In this document: piece after piece, positions 52,763-60,002 of the stretch
Layout: the number at the start of each line of letters is the position of its first letter
How positions within the stretch are numbered: position 1 is the stretch's first letter
Assembly: GCA_946413585.1 (NCBI GenBank)
Contig: CAMKLG010000001.1
Span: 53,906-117,905 of the forward strand
Length of the DNA: 64,000 nt
Direction of reading: 5' to 3'
From: an uncultured Bacteroidales bacterium
GTDB taxonomy: Bacteria; Bacteroidota; Bacteroidia; Bacteroidales; WCHB1-69
Notes under the pieces: model-generated
Database searches by the model: none
What the model was told of the DNA's origin: nothing
What the model saw: only the letters and a program-made list of their open reading frames with translations
Made by a program: the position numbers and the translations under genes

Positions 52763-52793
52763 AAAGGCCGTTCCGCGAGGGGCGGCCTTTTTT
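52763..52793 (+). terminator. intrinsic terminator after the second FISUMP gene
   Basis: The stem AAGGCCGTTCC with GGGGCGGCCTT (two G-T pairs), a GCGA loop and a T run follow. Confidence 0.85.
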
Positions 52794-52804
52794 AATGGGG
52801 AGTG

Positions 52805-52860
52805 GGGATTAGTGATTGGTGATTAGTGATTAGTGATTAGTGATTGGTGATCAGTGAATG
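52805..52860 (+). repeat. heptamer tract, GTGATTA/GTGATTG type
   Basis: GGGATTA is followed by GTGATTG, three GTGATTA, GTGATTG, GTGATCA and GTGAATG, all in 7-bp phase. The remaining bases of the 320-bp gap up to 53056 are AT-rich leader sequence. Confidence 0.9.
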
Positions 52861-53021
52861 GGAATGGGGATGAATGATGATGGATTACGAATCGGGTTTG
52901 TGAAATGTAAAAATTATTTTAACAATTAATTGTAAAAATAATTTATTATAAGATTTTAACTAATTAAATATCAGCAAAATAAAAATTTTTCAGAAACGCA
53001 ATTTCCGAATTGTTTTTATTG

Positions 53022-53029
53022 TATTTTTG
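53022..53029 (+). promoter_or_regulatory. -7 promoter box TATTTTTG for the DUF5618-like gene
   Basis: It fits TAnnTTTG. Transcription from it would begin near 53036, which rules out the start codon at 53027. Confidence 0.7.
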
Positions 53030-53056
53030 CAGCGTGCTAATATGATTCTAAACGAT

Positions 53057-53458
53057 ATGGAAAACATCGATCCTATTCTTGAGGCCAGAAGATACGTGGC
53101 CAACGCGAAAGAAATCATAGAGAAGTCCGTTTATGACCCGGCGACGAAACTCTATAGGGACAAAAAATATGTCCGAATTGCGGGCAACACACTGTGGAGC
53201 GGCTGCCTCATTGCACTCGATGCGGTATTTCAAATACGCAAAGGCAAGGGCAGACCCTCAATTGAGAAATACAGAGAAGCAGCCGGCAAACGCGACCGCA
53301 CACTGTTGAACTTCATCAACGCTGGCTACGAGACCATGCATCTCGTAATGGGCTATGATGGCAACAAAGAGAGAAAGGTGTGCGATGCCGGCTTCGAGCG
53401 CGCCAACGACATCATCAACCGTTGCGCCACACTGCGCCCCGAGCCCGTGTGCGCGTGA
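53057..53458 (+). CDS. DUF5618-like cytoplasmic protein
   Basis: 133 residues from the chosen ATG (M-E-N-I-D-P-I-L-E-A-R-R-Y), which leaves a leader of about 20 bases; the ATG at 53042 would leave six. The helical layout (E-A-R-R-Y-V-A-N-A-K-E-I-I, then Y-R-D-K-K-Y-V-R-I-A-G-N-T-L-W-S-G-C-L-I-A-L-D) agrees with the DUF5618 family of Bacteroidota, which has no known function. No signal peptide or membrane segment is present. It is convergent with the SpoIIE-type phosphatase. Confidence 0.7.
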   Translation: MENIDPILEARRYVANAKEIIEKSVYDPATKLYRDKKYVRIAGNTLWSGCLIALDAVFQIRKGKGRPSIEKYREAAGKRDRTLLNFINAGYETMHLVMGYDGNKERKVCDAGFERANDIINRCATLRPEPVCA

Positions 53459-53469
53459 CGATTGCGGGG

Positions 53470-55527
53470 TTAGCAATACGTCATTTTCAACACATTCTTG
53501 CCGTCTTTATACTCATAGCTCACCTCACTCATGATCTCTTTGATAAGGTGGATGCCGAGACCGCCGATTTGCCGTTCTTCCAATGAAACATCAAGATTGA
53601 CCTCCGGACGCTGCAGAGGGTCGAACGGCAGACCAGAGTCGCAGAGGGTCGCATGAATACGCCCTTCCACCATATCTAATGTGAGTTCCGCTGTGCCCCT
53701 TTCGCCTTCGGGATAGGCGTACATGATGACGTTGGTGGCCGCCTCCTCCAACGCGAGGTCGAGTTGCGGCAACAGCGACATATCCACGCTTTCCTGCTCA
53801 AAGAATCGGCTCAAAAAAGGCTCTAGTTTGTCGAGCTCCTCGATGCGGTTTTCCATAACGAGTGTGTTGTCGGCATGAACATAGCGGATGGAGAGCATGG
53901 TGAGATCATCGCTCTGTTCGGCATGATTGACGAATACATGCACCGCCTGGTGCATTTGCTCTATCTGCTGCTCAGCCGTTTGGGTGCCGAAAGTAGCGGC
54001 GGCTTCCAACGCCCGACCCTCTCCGAAAACTTCTTTTTCCGCGTTTTCAGCCTCCGTCAGGCCGTCGGTGTAAAGGAACAACGCATCACCTGAAGCCAAT
54101 GTCAACTCTTTTGCGGTATATTCCGCAGAAAGTTCCACGCCCAAAATCAGAGAAGGTTCCGTGTCCAAATATTCCGCGCGACCGCTCCGGACGATAATCG
54201 GAGGGTTGTGCCCGGCGTTACAATAGCTCACCGTTCCCGTATCCAAGTCCATGACTCCCAAAAACAGAGTGATGAACATGATGTCGGGGTTGTTGTCGCT
54301 GATGGCATTGTTAAGAGCCGTCATGATGTGTTCAGGACGGTCGTCTTGTGCCGACAGCGTGCGGAACAGACTGTGGGAAATTGCCATCAGAAGCGCGGCG
54401 GGAACACCTTTTCCGGATACATCCCCGATGCAGAACAGCAACTTGTTATCACGCACATAGTAGTCGAACAGGTCGCCGCCCACAAATTTGGCCGGAATCT
54501 GCAGTCCCTTGATTTCTAGTATCTTATCGATTTTGTCGATTCGTTCTGAAGGGAGTAACGACTGCTGGATATTGCGCGCGATGGTAAGTTCGTCCTCAAT
54601 GTGCTGCTCCCTCATGCGTACCTCGTTCAATTTCGACAAATTTTGCAAAGACTGGTAGGAGATAAAGAGAACTGCGAAGATGCCCGAAAGGGCCATCAAC
54701 AGGAAGAACAGACTGGACTTCCGCAACCGTTTGTACATGTCAGAGTCGTAAATCGTGAGTTTCAGTACAATATCTTTATCCTCAATTTTTTCGGTGAAAA
54801 CATGGATTTTGCCCTTGGTTTTACGATTGGCCGGAGGTCCCACCAACACCTGCCCGTCGATATTTTCCAATGTACAGTAACTGTTAGGGTAAAGATCAAT
54901 ACTTTTGATAATGCTGGCGAGCGTATCAAGAGAGACATCCGCGCCCATAACACCCACAGGCCGGTCCAGGCTGTCATGAATGGGGAGAGTATAGGTGATG
55001 AGGGTCGTTTTACCACCGGCATTGTCATAATAGGGATCACTCCAAAAACCCTCCGGAGAAGTCAGACCTTCTTTGTACCAGTCCATTTGGAAATAATCGT
55101 GCTCAGGCCCGCCCAACTGTATGGAGACCAACGTGTCAGAACCTTCATGGTATCCATAGTAGGGCTCATACCAGCGTCCTTTCTCGGGAAAATAGTTCGC
55201 CTTGAAGGCAAGGCACGCCCCCATGATACGCGTACTGGCCTCCGTGATATGTTGGGCGATTTCATACATCGCATCGGGATCGTCGAGGGCATATTCCGCC
55301 ATTGGCCGCAAGGCATTCATGGTGGTTTCAATCTTCCCCATACGAACGAGAATCATTCTTTCTGCATTCTTCAAAGTGGCATCGGCCCGCCTCTCAGCCG
55401 CATGCAGAGCATCCTTCCTGATGTAGAAATAGTAGATCACACTGCACACCAACAGCACGAAAATGGCCACCGCTATCTTCAGAAGTTCACGCTTGGCAAA
55501 AGCTGGCTTATTATTATAATCCGACAC
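53470..55527 (-). CDS. dCache-SpoIIE (PP2C) phosphatase fused to a HATPase anti-sigma-type kinase domain
   Basis: 685 residues. A membrane segment lies at about 15-34. A periplasmic dCache-like sensor (D-W-Y-K-E-G ... V-G-V-M-G-A-D-V-S) occupies 40-265, followed by a second membrane segment at 271-291. A PP2C SpoIIE domain at 315-550 has metal-binding motifs F-V-G-G-D-L-F-D, G-D-V-S-G-K-G and D540-D541. A C-terminal HATPase_c domain (555-685) has N-box E-E-A-A-T-N-V and G-box G-G-L-G-I-H-L-I. Such proteins act in RsbU/RsbW partner switching, changing the phosphorylation of STAS antagonists in response to an outside signal. The STAS protein at 48485 is the obvious local candidate. A TATTTTTG box is 38 bp upstream. 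Confidence 0.92.
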   Translation of the reverse strand: MSDYNNKPAFAKRELLKIAVAIFVLLVCSVIYYFYIRKDALHAAERRADATLKNAERMILVRMGKIETTMNALRPMAEYALDDPDAMYEIAQHITEASTRIMGACLAFKANYFPEKGRWYEPYYGYHEGSDTLVSIQLGGPEHDYFQMDWYKEGLTSPEGFWSDPYYDNAGGKTTLITYTLPIHDSLDRPVGVMGADVSLDTLASIIKSIDLYPNSYCTLENIDGQVLVGPPANRKTKGKIHVFTEKIEDKDIVLKLTIYDSDMYKRLRKSSLFFLLMALSGIFAVLFISYQSLQNLSKLNEVRMREQHIEDELTIARNIQQSLLPSERIDKIDKILEIKGLQIPAKFVGGDLFDYYVRDNKLLFCIGDVSGKGVPAALLMAISHSLFRTLSAQDDRPEHIMTALNNAISDNNPDIMFITLFLGVMDLDTGTVSYCNAGHNPPIIVRSGRAEYLDTEPSLILGVELSAEYTAKELTLASGDALFLYTDGLTEAENAEKEVFGEGRALEAAATFGTQTAEQQIEQMHQAVHVFVNHAEQSDDLTMLSIRYVHADNTLVMENRIEELDKLEPFLSRFFEQESVDMSLLPQLDLALEEAATNVIMYAYPEGERGTAELTLDMVEGRIHATLCDSGLPFDPLQRPEVNLDVSLEERQIGGLGIHLIKEIMSEVSYEYKDGKNVLKMTYC

Positions 55528-55564
55528 AGAAACAAAATTTAATTGAACATCCTTTTATCAATTG

Positions 55565-55572
55565 CAAAAATA
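55565..55572 (-). promoter_or_regulatory. -7 promoter box TATTTTTG for the SpoIIE/HATPase gene
   Basis: It fits TAnnTTTG on the minus strand, 38 bp before the ATG. Confidence 0.65.
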
Positions 55573-55596
55573 CATTTTTTTGCAAAAGGACGAAAT

Positions 55597-55627
55597 CAAA
55601 AAAGCGGCGCAGAACCTGCACCGCTTT
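55597..55627 (-). terminator. intrinsic terminator after tRNA-Met
   Basis: On the minus strand, AAAGCGGTGCAG pairs with CTGCGCCGCTTT around a three-base loop, followed by a T run. Confidence 0.85.
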
Positions 55628-55630
55628 CAG

Positions 55631-55704
55631 TGGCGGGATCGAGAGTTGAACTCGAGACCTCCGGGTTATGAATCCGACGCTCTAACCAACTGAGCTACCC
55701 CGCC
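55631..55704 (-). tRNA. tRNA-Met (anticodon CAT), elongator type or tRNA-Ile2
   Basis: On the minus strand the acceptor GGCGGGG pairs with TCCCGCC. The D stem is GAGC/GCTC, the anticodon loop TTCATAA, and the T stem TCGAG/CTCGA. The first pair is G-C, so it is not the initiator, which has an unpaired first base. CAT can also be tRNA-Ile2 after lysidine modification. The innermost pair of the anticodon stem is A-C rather than a Watson-Crick pair. Confidence 0.85.
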
Positions 55705-55717
55705 TTTTTTGAGGCTG

Positions 55718-55725
55718 CAAAAATA
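55718..55725 (-). promoter_or_regulatory. -7 promoter box TATTTTTG for tRNA-Met
   Basis: It fits TAnnTTTG, 13 bp before the tRNA 5' end on the minus strand. Confidence 0.75.
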
Positions 55726-55880
55726 CACTTTTTTTTGATAGTGCGACCAGAAAGTGAAAATTTTATATAAGTGTATAGTTATCAAAGAAATATACAACAA
55801 ACCAAAGTAAGAATTGGTTGTTCCAATGCTTAAGTGTTGAGAATGTTTTGAGGAATAACCACTTAAAAAGCGCTTTACAG

Positions 55881-56150
55881 TTATTCTGCCAGCCGGATAA
55901 GGGGTTCGCCGAGAGCTACGGATATTTGAGAAAGTGTGCGCAGGGTGAAGTTCGGGAATCCTGTAATCCAGCGTGATACCACAGCTTCATCTTTTCCCAT
56001 TTTACGGGCGAGATCCCGCTGGGACATGTGCTTTTCTTTGAGAATCTTGTCTATTCGTGCAATGATGCCCGCCGACAACTGCACTTCAGCCATGATTTCC
56101 GGTGAAACTTTTTCTACCTTTGTCTTAAACCATTCTTGTTTGTTGTTCAT
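55881..56150 (-). CDS. XRE-family HTH regulator, solitary antitoxin-like
   Basis: 89 residues. The N-terminal 25 residues (K-T-K-V-E-K-V-S-P-E-I-M-A-E-V) resemble the HigA-type leader, followed by a five-helix HTH_3: M-S-Q-R-D-L-A-R-K-M-G-K-D-E-A-V-V-S-R-W with turn and recognition helix, then L-R-T-L-S-Q-I-S-V-A-L. Family members bind operator DNA and often repress their own toxin-antitoxin genes. No toxin frame lies within 200 bp on either side, so it appears solitary. A TACCTTTG box lies 51 bp upstream on the same strand. Confidence 0.85.
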   Translation of the reverse strand: MNNKQEWFKTKVEKVSPEIMAEVQLSAGIIARIDKILKEKHMSQRDLARKMGKDEAVVSRWITGFPNFTLRTLSQISVALGEPLIRLAE

Positions 56151-56201
56151 ATCTCGAAAGTAATTTGGTCGGCGCCGTGAAGCTCTTTCTCATCGACGCG
56201 G

Positions 56202-56209
56202 CAAAGGTA
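56202..56209 (-). promoter_or_regulatory. -7 promoter box TACCTTTG for the XRE gene
   Basis: It fits TAnnTTTG on the minus strand. The leader carries no other recognisable site. Confidence 0.65.
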
Positions 56210-56348
56210 CAGATAAATTTGATATTTAAGTCAAGTGTTTGATTATTACTATAACTCTGACTTTCCCATGATTTACGAGAACTTTTAGTAGCACATTCAA
56301 CGGGAGAGACCCAAGCTATGAAAAACCACAACTGAAACAGAAAAAATG

Positions 56349-56356
56349 TATTTTTG
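56349..56356 (+). promoter_or_regulatory. -7 promoter box TATTTTTG for the orphan gene
   Basis: It fits TAnnTTTG, 20 bp before the ATG. Confidence 0.65.
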
Positions 56357-56376
56357 CGGCAAAAAACATAATAATT

Positions 56377-56748
56377 ATGGATAACATTAGTACAAGTAAA
56401 AGAATTTTGATGACAGACAAATTGTTTGAGAAGCTCGGTTTCAAACAACGAAACGGATATTTTGCAGGATCGAATGGTTATAAATATGAAAAAACATGTA
56501 AAATAGGACGAGGCCACAAATTTATTACAGAAAGAATAAGTGTTAAAAAAGAAAATAAAGACCACTATCTTATTCGTCATGAATTTATGGGAGAAACATC
56601 AATAGATGGTGTTGAAACTCGCTGTGCTAAATATGGAGCCGGTTCTGAAGGGTGTCATTCTACGATTAGTTTTTTTGACGAACTTTGTGATTATTTATAT
56701 TCCAGACAAAGCATTATCGTAATGGAGGATGACTTTTTTATTAGTTGA
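56377..56748 (+). CDS. orphan small cytoplasmic protein
   Basis: 123 residues. I do not recognise it. It is basic in the first half and mixed in the second (K-L-G-F-K-Q-R-N-G-Y-F-A-G-S-N-G-Y-K-Y). It has no signal peptide or membrane segment. Its own TATTTTTG box and AT-richer codon use than the neighbours suggest a separate transcription unit and possibly a recent arrival. It lies next to the XRE regulator and the vWA gene. An inverted repeat closes the unit, though without a T run. Confidence 0.55.
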   Translation: MDNISTSKRILMTDKLFEKLGFKQRNGYFAGSNGYKYEKTCKIGRGHKFITERISVKKENKDHYLIRHEFMGETSIDGVETRCAKYGAGSEGCHSTISFFDELCDYLYSRQSIIVMEDDFFIS

Positions 56749-56787
56749 AGACAAATAGTATTAATAATAGCAGTATTATAGAAACCA

Positions 56788-56814
56788 AGAGAGCAACCTC
56801 ACGACGGTTGCTCT
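56788..56814 (+). terminator. possible terminator or hairpin after the orphan gene
   Basis: A 9-bp stem (AGAGCAACC with GGTTGCTCT) and a 9-base loop. No T run follows, so it is weak as an intrinsic terminator. Confidence 0.4.
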
Positions 56815-56839
56815 CCTTATAAGTAAAAGGGTCATTTTT

Positions 56840-58495
56840 CTATTTTAACTTGCCGAGACGCCATCCAAGTGCTATCCCTGGCTCAATCATAAAAGCACAG
56901 GGACTATAAAATGGAATACCCATGTTTAAGTTTCCGGTAATGTAGAAACGCTCACCCAACACTTTGCCGAAACGTAATTCAAGAGGAAGATAACCATCTC
57001 CACCAGTCATATTGTAACCAGTGAATGATGGTGATACTCCTATGATAAACGGGCGGTTATTTAATTCACTAATAAGCATTAGTATTCCAGCTTTTACATC
57101 GAAGCCGAAATCTACTGACGTATAATAGAAACTGCTGACGTAATAACCGTACTCAGATACAGGTGTGTAAGTAATATTTGGACCGGCATTCAAATAAAAA
57201 CCTATAGCAAATTTATCAGATAATGGCCACGAAATATCTATTCCAAGTTTCAGGCAAGCTCCTATTCCAAAGTCCCTTTGGCCATTATAATAATAACACG
57301 GCGTTGTCATAGGCATTCCGAGAGTTACATTAAGTCCCACAATCGCTTTGCGACCATTTTTTTTTGTTGAAGGCGTGAGAATGGGTTTGGCACGTTCGCT
57401 TGGATAAGTCCACGCCACTCTGCCGCTAAAAGAGTTGGGAACATACAGGTTGAGAATTCGCCATTGGTCAATCAAGTTTTTGGCAATGTCTTCGAATTCT
57501 CTGCCCAGTTCCGAATAATTGTCTAATAGTTTGAAATTACCAAGACTTTCGCCGATTCTTTGGAACTTACCTAATTGTCCTTCCGAAATGATGTCATTGC
57601 CTTTAACGCCACGTATTTCATGCTGCAACCGAATACCGTTGAAAATTTTATTCTGCATCTTAGTTCCATATTTTGCGAGTATTTCATCATAATAGTTGTC
57701 GGCAGTGAGAATATTTTTGTCGGGATTCCTTGAAGTTTGGTCAAGACCGTCCGTGAATGTGACCATAATGGCGGCAGAAAGGGGCTCTGTTGAGGGAATG
57801 GATGTCTTGCAATAAGCCTCCATCAGCTCACCCACGGATTTATCCATCGCATAATAGAGCGCCGTGCCGTTCTGTGTGGAAAGTCTATTGATGAAACTGG
57901 TCATTTCGTAATAGGAATCAGAAGTAAGAGAACGTATGTTGAAAATGCGCGTTTCGTTGATTTTGGAAAAGCCCACAATGCCCAGTTTGATGTTTCCTGA
58001 CCCTTGAGAAGCCTCATAAAGACTTCTGATAAAGTTGTTTGCAGCCCCTTGCACTAAATTAAAATCCGTGCCTAATGATGAACTGCAGTCAAGTACGAGC
58101 ATGACAACCATTGATTTTTTCTGTTCTACACCAGCTGTACCTTGTCTAGTCTCGCCGTCGGGTTGCCACTCATTGATGGAGTTGTCGTACCGCCAAAAGT
58201 CCAATGGGGTGTTAATCCCACCAGGATAGTCTGTCCTGGCGTGACTAAACTGAAAAAGCACATCTTCTTTAGATGTTTCTTCTCCTGTTCGAGTAGCGTA
58301 TGGATTGTCGAAATAAATGCCCGAATTGTCAATCTGACTCAACTTGTAAACGGTTTTCCCATCTGCTCCTTTTTCTATCGAAAGGTTTCCTTTGATAAAG
58401 TATTGTGCATTATCAGGATTTGTGCGGTTTGATTGTGCCATCACGGTAAGTGAGACAGCTAATCCGATCAATATTAGTAGAAGTTTATGTTTCAT
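56840..58495 (-). CDS. von Willebrand A domain protein with beta-barrel-like C-terminus
   Basis: 551 residues with a signal peptide (cleavage after V-M-A-Q). The vWA fold has a MIDAS at D136-C-S-S-S and a later T-F-T-D-G. Residues after about 355 (F-S-G-R-V-A-W-T-Y-P) change to alternating strand-like sequence (G-I-G-A-C-L-K-L-G-I-D-I-S-W, Y-Y-T-S-V-D-F-G-F-D-V-K-A-G, and a final G-I-A-L-G-W-R-L-G-K-L-K). The last part resembles an outer-membrane beta-barrel of about eight strands. I chose the ATG at 58495; 58501 is also possible. The mRNA leader of about 340 bases contains a long inverted repeat. The role is unknown: adhesion or surface assembly are guesses. Confidence 0.75.
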   Translation of the reverse strand: MKHKLLLILIGLAVSLTVMAQSNRTNPDNAQYFIKGNLSIEKGADGKTVYKLSQIDNSGIYFDNPYATRTGEETSKEDVLFQFSHARTDYPGGINTPLDFWRYDNSINEWQPDGETRQGTAGVEQKKSMVVMLVLDCSSSLGTDFNLVQGAANNFIRSLYEASQGSGNIKLGIVGFSKINETRIFNIRSLTSDSYYEMTSFINRLSTQNGTALYYAMDKSVGELMEAYCKTSIPSTEPLSAAIMVTFTDGLDQTSRNPDKNILTADNYYDEILAKYGTKMQNKIFNGIRLQHEIRGVKGNDIISEGQLGKFQRIGESLGNFKLLDNYSELGREFEDIAKNLIDQWRILNLYVPNSFSGRVAWTYPSERAKPILTPSTKKNGRKAIVGLNVTLGMPMTTPCYYYNGQRDFGIGACLKLGIDISWPLSDKFAIGFYLNAGPNITYTPVSEYGYYVSSFYYTSVDFGFDVKAGILMLISELNNRPFIIGVSPSFTGYNMTGGDGYLPLELRFGKVLGERFYITGNLNMGIPFYSPCAFMIEPGIALGWRLGKLK

Positions 58496-58559
58496 AAGCA
58501 TTATCTAAATGTATTCTTGTTTTTACAATGTTTACTAAGATGTGCCGGAGAAACACGGT

Positions 58560-58781
58560 CTGTTATACACACAAAAAAAGCGTGGCACTTTTTCGCCTTC
58601 ATTGGACGTCTTGAGGTCTTCGACTACCTGATACTTCCCAATTACAACGAGTAAAGCCCACGCCATACGGCGGGAGCGTCGTTGCTTTACTCTTGGAAGT
58701 ATCATTAGAAAGTGTCGAAGTTTCAAGACATCCAGTGTAAAAGCTACTTCGCTTTTTCCTATTCTATGGTGTGCATAACAG
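58560..58781. repeat. long imperfect inverted repeat (about 110-bp arms) in the vWA leader
   Basis: The left arm starts CTGTTATACACAC (58560) and the right arm ends GTGTGCATAACAG (58781). Inside, ATACTTCC/GGAAGTAT, GAGTAAAG/CTTTACTC and TTCGAC/GTCGAA pair at roughly 70-80% by eye, with the centre near 58668 (CGCCATACGGCG). No target-site duplication is obvious and no transposase is encoded. Apart from this element and the -7 box, 58502-58924 holds nothing else I can see. Confidence 0.85.
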
Positions 58782-58846
58782 AATTATGCGGTTTTATTCA
58801 TAGGCAATGTTTTTCGTTATTATTCTTCTTGTCATTTTTCAATCTG

Positions 58847-58854
58847 CAAAAATA
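58847..58854 (-). promoter_or_regulatory. -7 promoter box TATTTTTG upstream of the vWA gene
   Basis: It fits TAnnTTTG on the minus strand, about 355 bp before the vWA start. It places the long inverted repeat inside the transcribed leader. Confidence 0.6.
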
Positions 58855-58924
58855 CAACTTTTCAAATTAGGAGCTACAAAACGGTGAACAGTTTTGTTAC
58901 AATGGTTAAAATGGTGAGGTCTTA

Positions 58925-59263
58925 CTAAAATATCGACTCTATCGTCTTGTCCACAATCTCGTTGAAGTATTTCTTTTTGATAGTGCCAAGTCGTCGGATG
59001 ATGCCCGACTCGACATCAGCCGCTACCAGATGGCATTTCACAAAACTCGGACGTTCCATCTTGAAAGAAAGCATTTCGTCAGTAAGAGCGTACGAGTATT
59101 GGTGACTATGAACAAAATCTTTAGAGGATATCATCACAAGGTAGACAAATCCTTCGTTTATCTGTAATTCGTCATTGGACACAATAATAGCAGGGTGAAC
59201 CTTTATGCCTTCTCCTGGAATGGGAAAATTGATTTCCACAACGTCTCTCTGATGGTATTTCAT
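58925..59263 (-). CDS. PemK/MazF-type toxin of a toxin-antitoxin pair
   Basis: 112 residues. Y-H-Q-R-D-V-V-E-I-N-F-P-I-P-G-E-G-I-K-V begins a PemK/MazF beta-barrel, followed by H-P-A-I-I-V-S-N-D and P-S-F-V-K-C-H-L-V. The conserved R-D-V opening and the H-P-A-I-I-V strand are family features. MazF-type toxins are mRNA interferases; activity here is not shown. The start overlaps the antitoxin stop by 4 bp (ATGA), so the pair is translated together. Confidence 0.8.
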   Translation of the reverse strand: MKYHQRDVVEINFPIPGEGIKVHPAIIVSNDELQINEGFVYLVMISSKDFVHSHQYSYALTDEMLSFKMERPSFVKCHLVAADVESGIIRRLGTIKKKYFNEIVDKTIESIF

Positions 59264-59469
59264 AGGCGGTTGGCAAATGCTTTGGCGGCTAACATTTTGG
59301 AACCGTAGAGAAACTCCTCCACTTCTTCACGATGAGCTTTTTCGTCTTCCTCGGAAGCATCTTCAGCGTCAGTCCTGACTTTTGTAAACAGACCGGTAGC
59401 CATCAAAATGGCGAGTTTCCGGCGCGCCAATGCATTGTTTTGGTCGTATGATAAAGTTATAGTGCACAT
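59260..59469 (-). CDS. antitoxin of the PemK/MazF-type pair
   Basis: 69 residues, mostly helical. The N-terminal strand-turn (M-C-T-I-T-L-S-Y-D-Q-N-N-A-L-A-R-R-K-L) resembles the short antitoxins found next to MazF-like toxins in Bacteroidota. The rest is acidic (E-D-A-S-E-E-D-E-K-A), as expected for an antitoxin that binds the toxin. It overlaps the toxin gene by 4 bp. The -7 box is at 59604. Confidence 0.75.
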   Translation of the reverse strand: MCTITLSYDQNNALARRKLAILMATGLFTKVRTDAEDASEEDEKAHREEVEEFLYGSKMLAAKAFANRL

Positions 59470-59603
59470 AATCGTTTGTCTTTTTTAGTTGTTAATCGTA
59501 AATTTTTATTTCGAAAAATGTCATTTTAAAGCATAAAGCTTCGTTTTGTCTGATAATTTTTCTACCAACCGTTCACCCAAACACGTCTTTCAGGTTGGCA
59601 CGG

Positions 59604-59611
59604 CAAAGATA
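59604..59611 (-). promoter_or_regulatory. -7 promoter box TATCTTTG for the toxin-antitoxin operon
   Basis: It fits TAnnTTTG on the minus strand and gives a leader of about 130 bases. Confidence 0.6.
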
Positions 59612-59650
59612 AGATTTTTTTCTTCACCTCACACTAACCGAAAAAAATAG

Positions 59651-59658
59651 TACTTTTG
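59651..59658 (+). promoter_or_regulatory. -7 promoter box TACTTTTG for the small membrane protein
   Basis: It fits TAnnTTTG, 18 bp before the ATG at 59677. This rules out the in-frame TTG at 59656 as the start. Confidence 0.7.
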
Positions 59659-59676
59659 CAAACAAAATTCAAAGTT

Positions 59677-59919
59677 ATGGCATTCACGTTTTTCAACAAC
59701 AGAGAACCCAGACAGTTCAACTACAAACCTCGCTTCTACGACCCGAAGAAGGAGGAATCCACAGGCGACGCACGCCGCGATTTCGCCCGCAACCTGCACG
59801 AGGAATGGCAAAGCAAACGCAACCACACCTCCGACAAGAAGAACAACTCTTCCATCACCATTATCTTCATGATTTTCTTTGCCATCGTACTCGCCCTCAT
59901 CCTCTGGAAATTCTTCTAA
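59677..59919 (+). CDS. small single-span membrane protein upstream of mutL
   Basis: 80 residues from the ATG at 59677. A basic soluble part rich in Arg, Asp and Asn (F-F-N-N-R-E-P-R-Q-F-N-Y-K-P-R-F-Y-D-P-K) is followed by one C-terminal transmembrane segment (S-I-T-I-I-F-M-I-F-F-A-I-V-L-A-L-I-L-W). The C-terminal position suggests a tail-anchored protein with the basic part in the cytoplasm. I do not know its function. It precedes mutL by 83 bp, which are a heptamer tract; its TAA is the first unit of that tract. Confidence 0.75.
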   Translation: MAFTFFNNREPRQFNYKPRFYDPKKEESTGDARRDFARNLHEEWQSKRNHTSDKKNNSSITIIFMIFFAIVLALILWKFF

Positions 59920-59999
59920 CCCCTAACCCCTAACCTTCCAACCTTTATCCCCTAAACTCTAAACTCTAAACCCTAAACCTTAAACTCTAAACCTTTTAA
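59917..59999 (+). repeat. heptamer tract, TAACCCC then CTCTAAA/CCCTAAA
   Basis: TAACCCC units at the stop codon of the small membrane protein pass into CTAAACT/CTAAACC units ending just before mutL. It leaves mutL with no visible Shine-Dalgarno-like sequence. Confidence 0.88.
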
Positions 60000-60002
60000 C
60001 CT

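Noticed and set aside
55631..55704. Initiator tRNA-fMet
   Set aside because: The first acceptor pair is G-C rather than the mismatch of initiators, and the anticodon stem lacks the three G-C pairs.
58560..58781. Complete insertion sequence
   Set aside because: No transposase frame is encoded and no target-site duplication was found; only the inverted repeat is supported.
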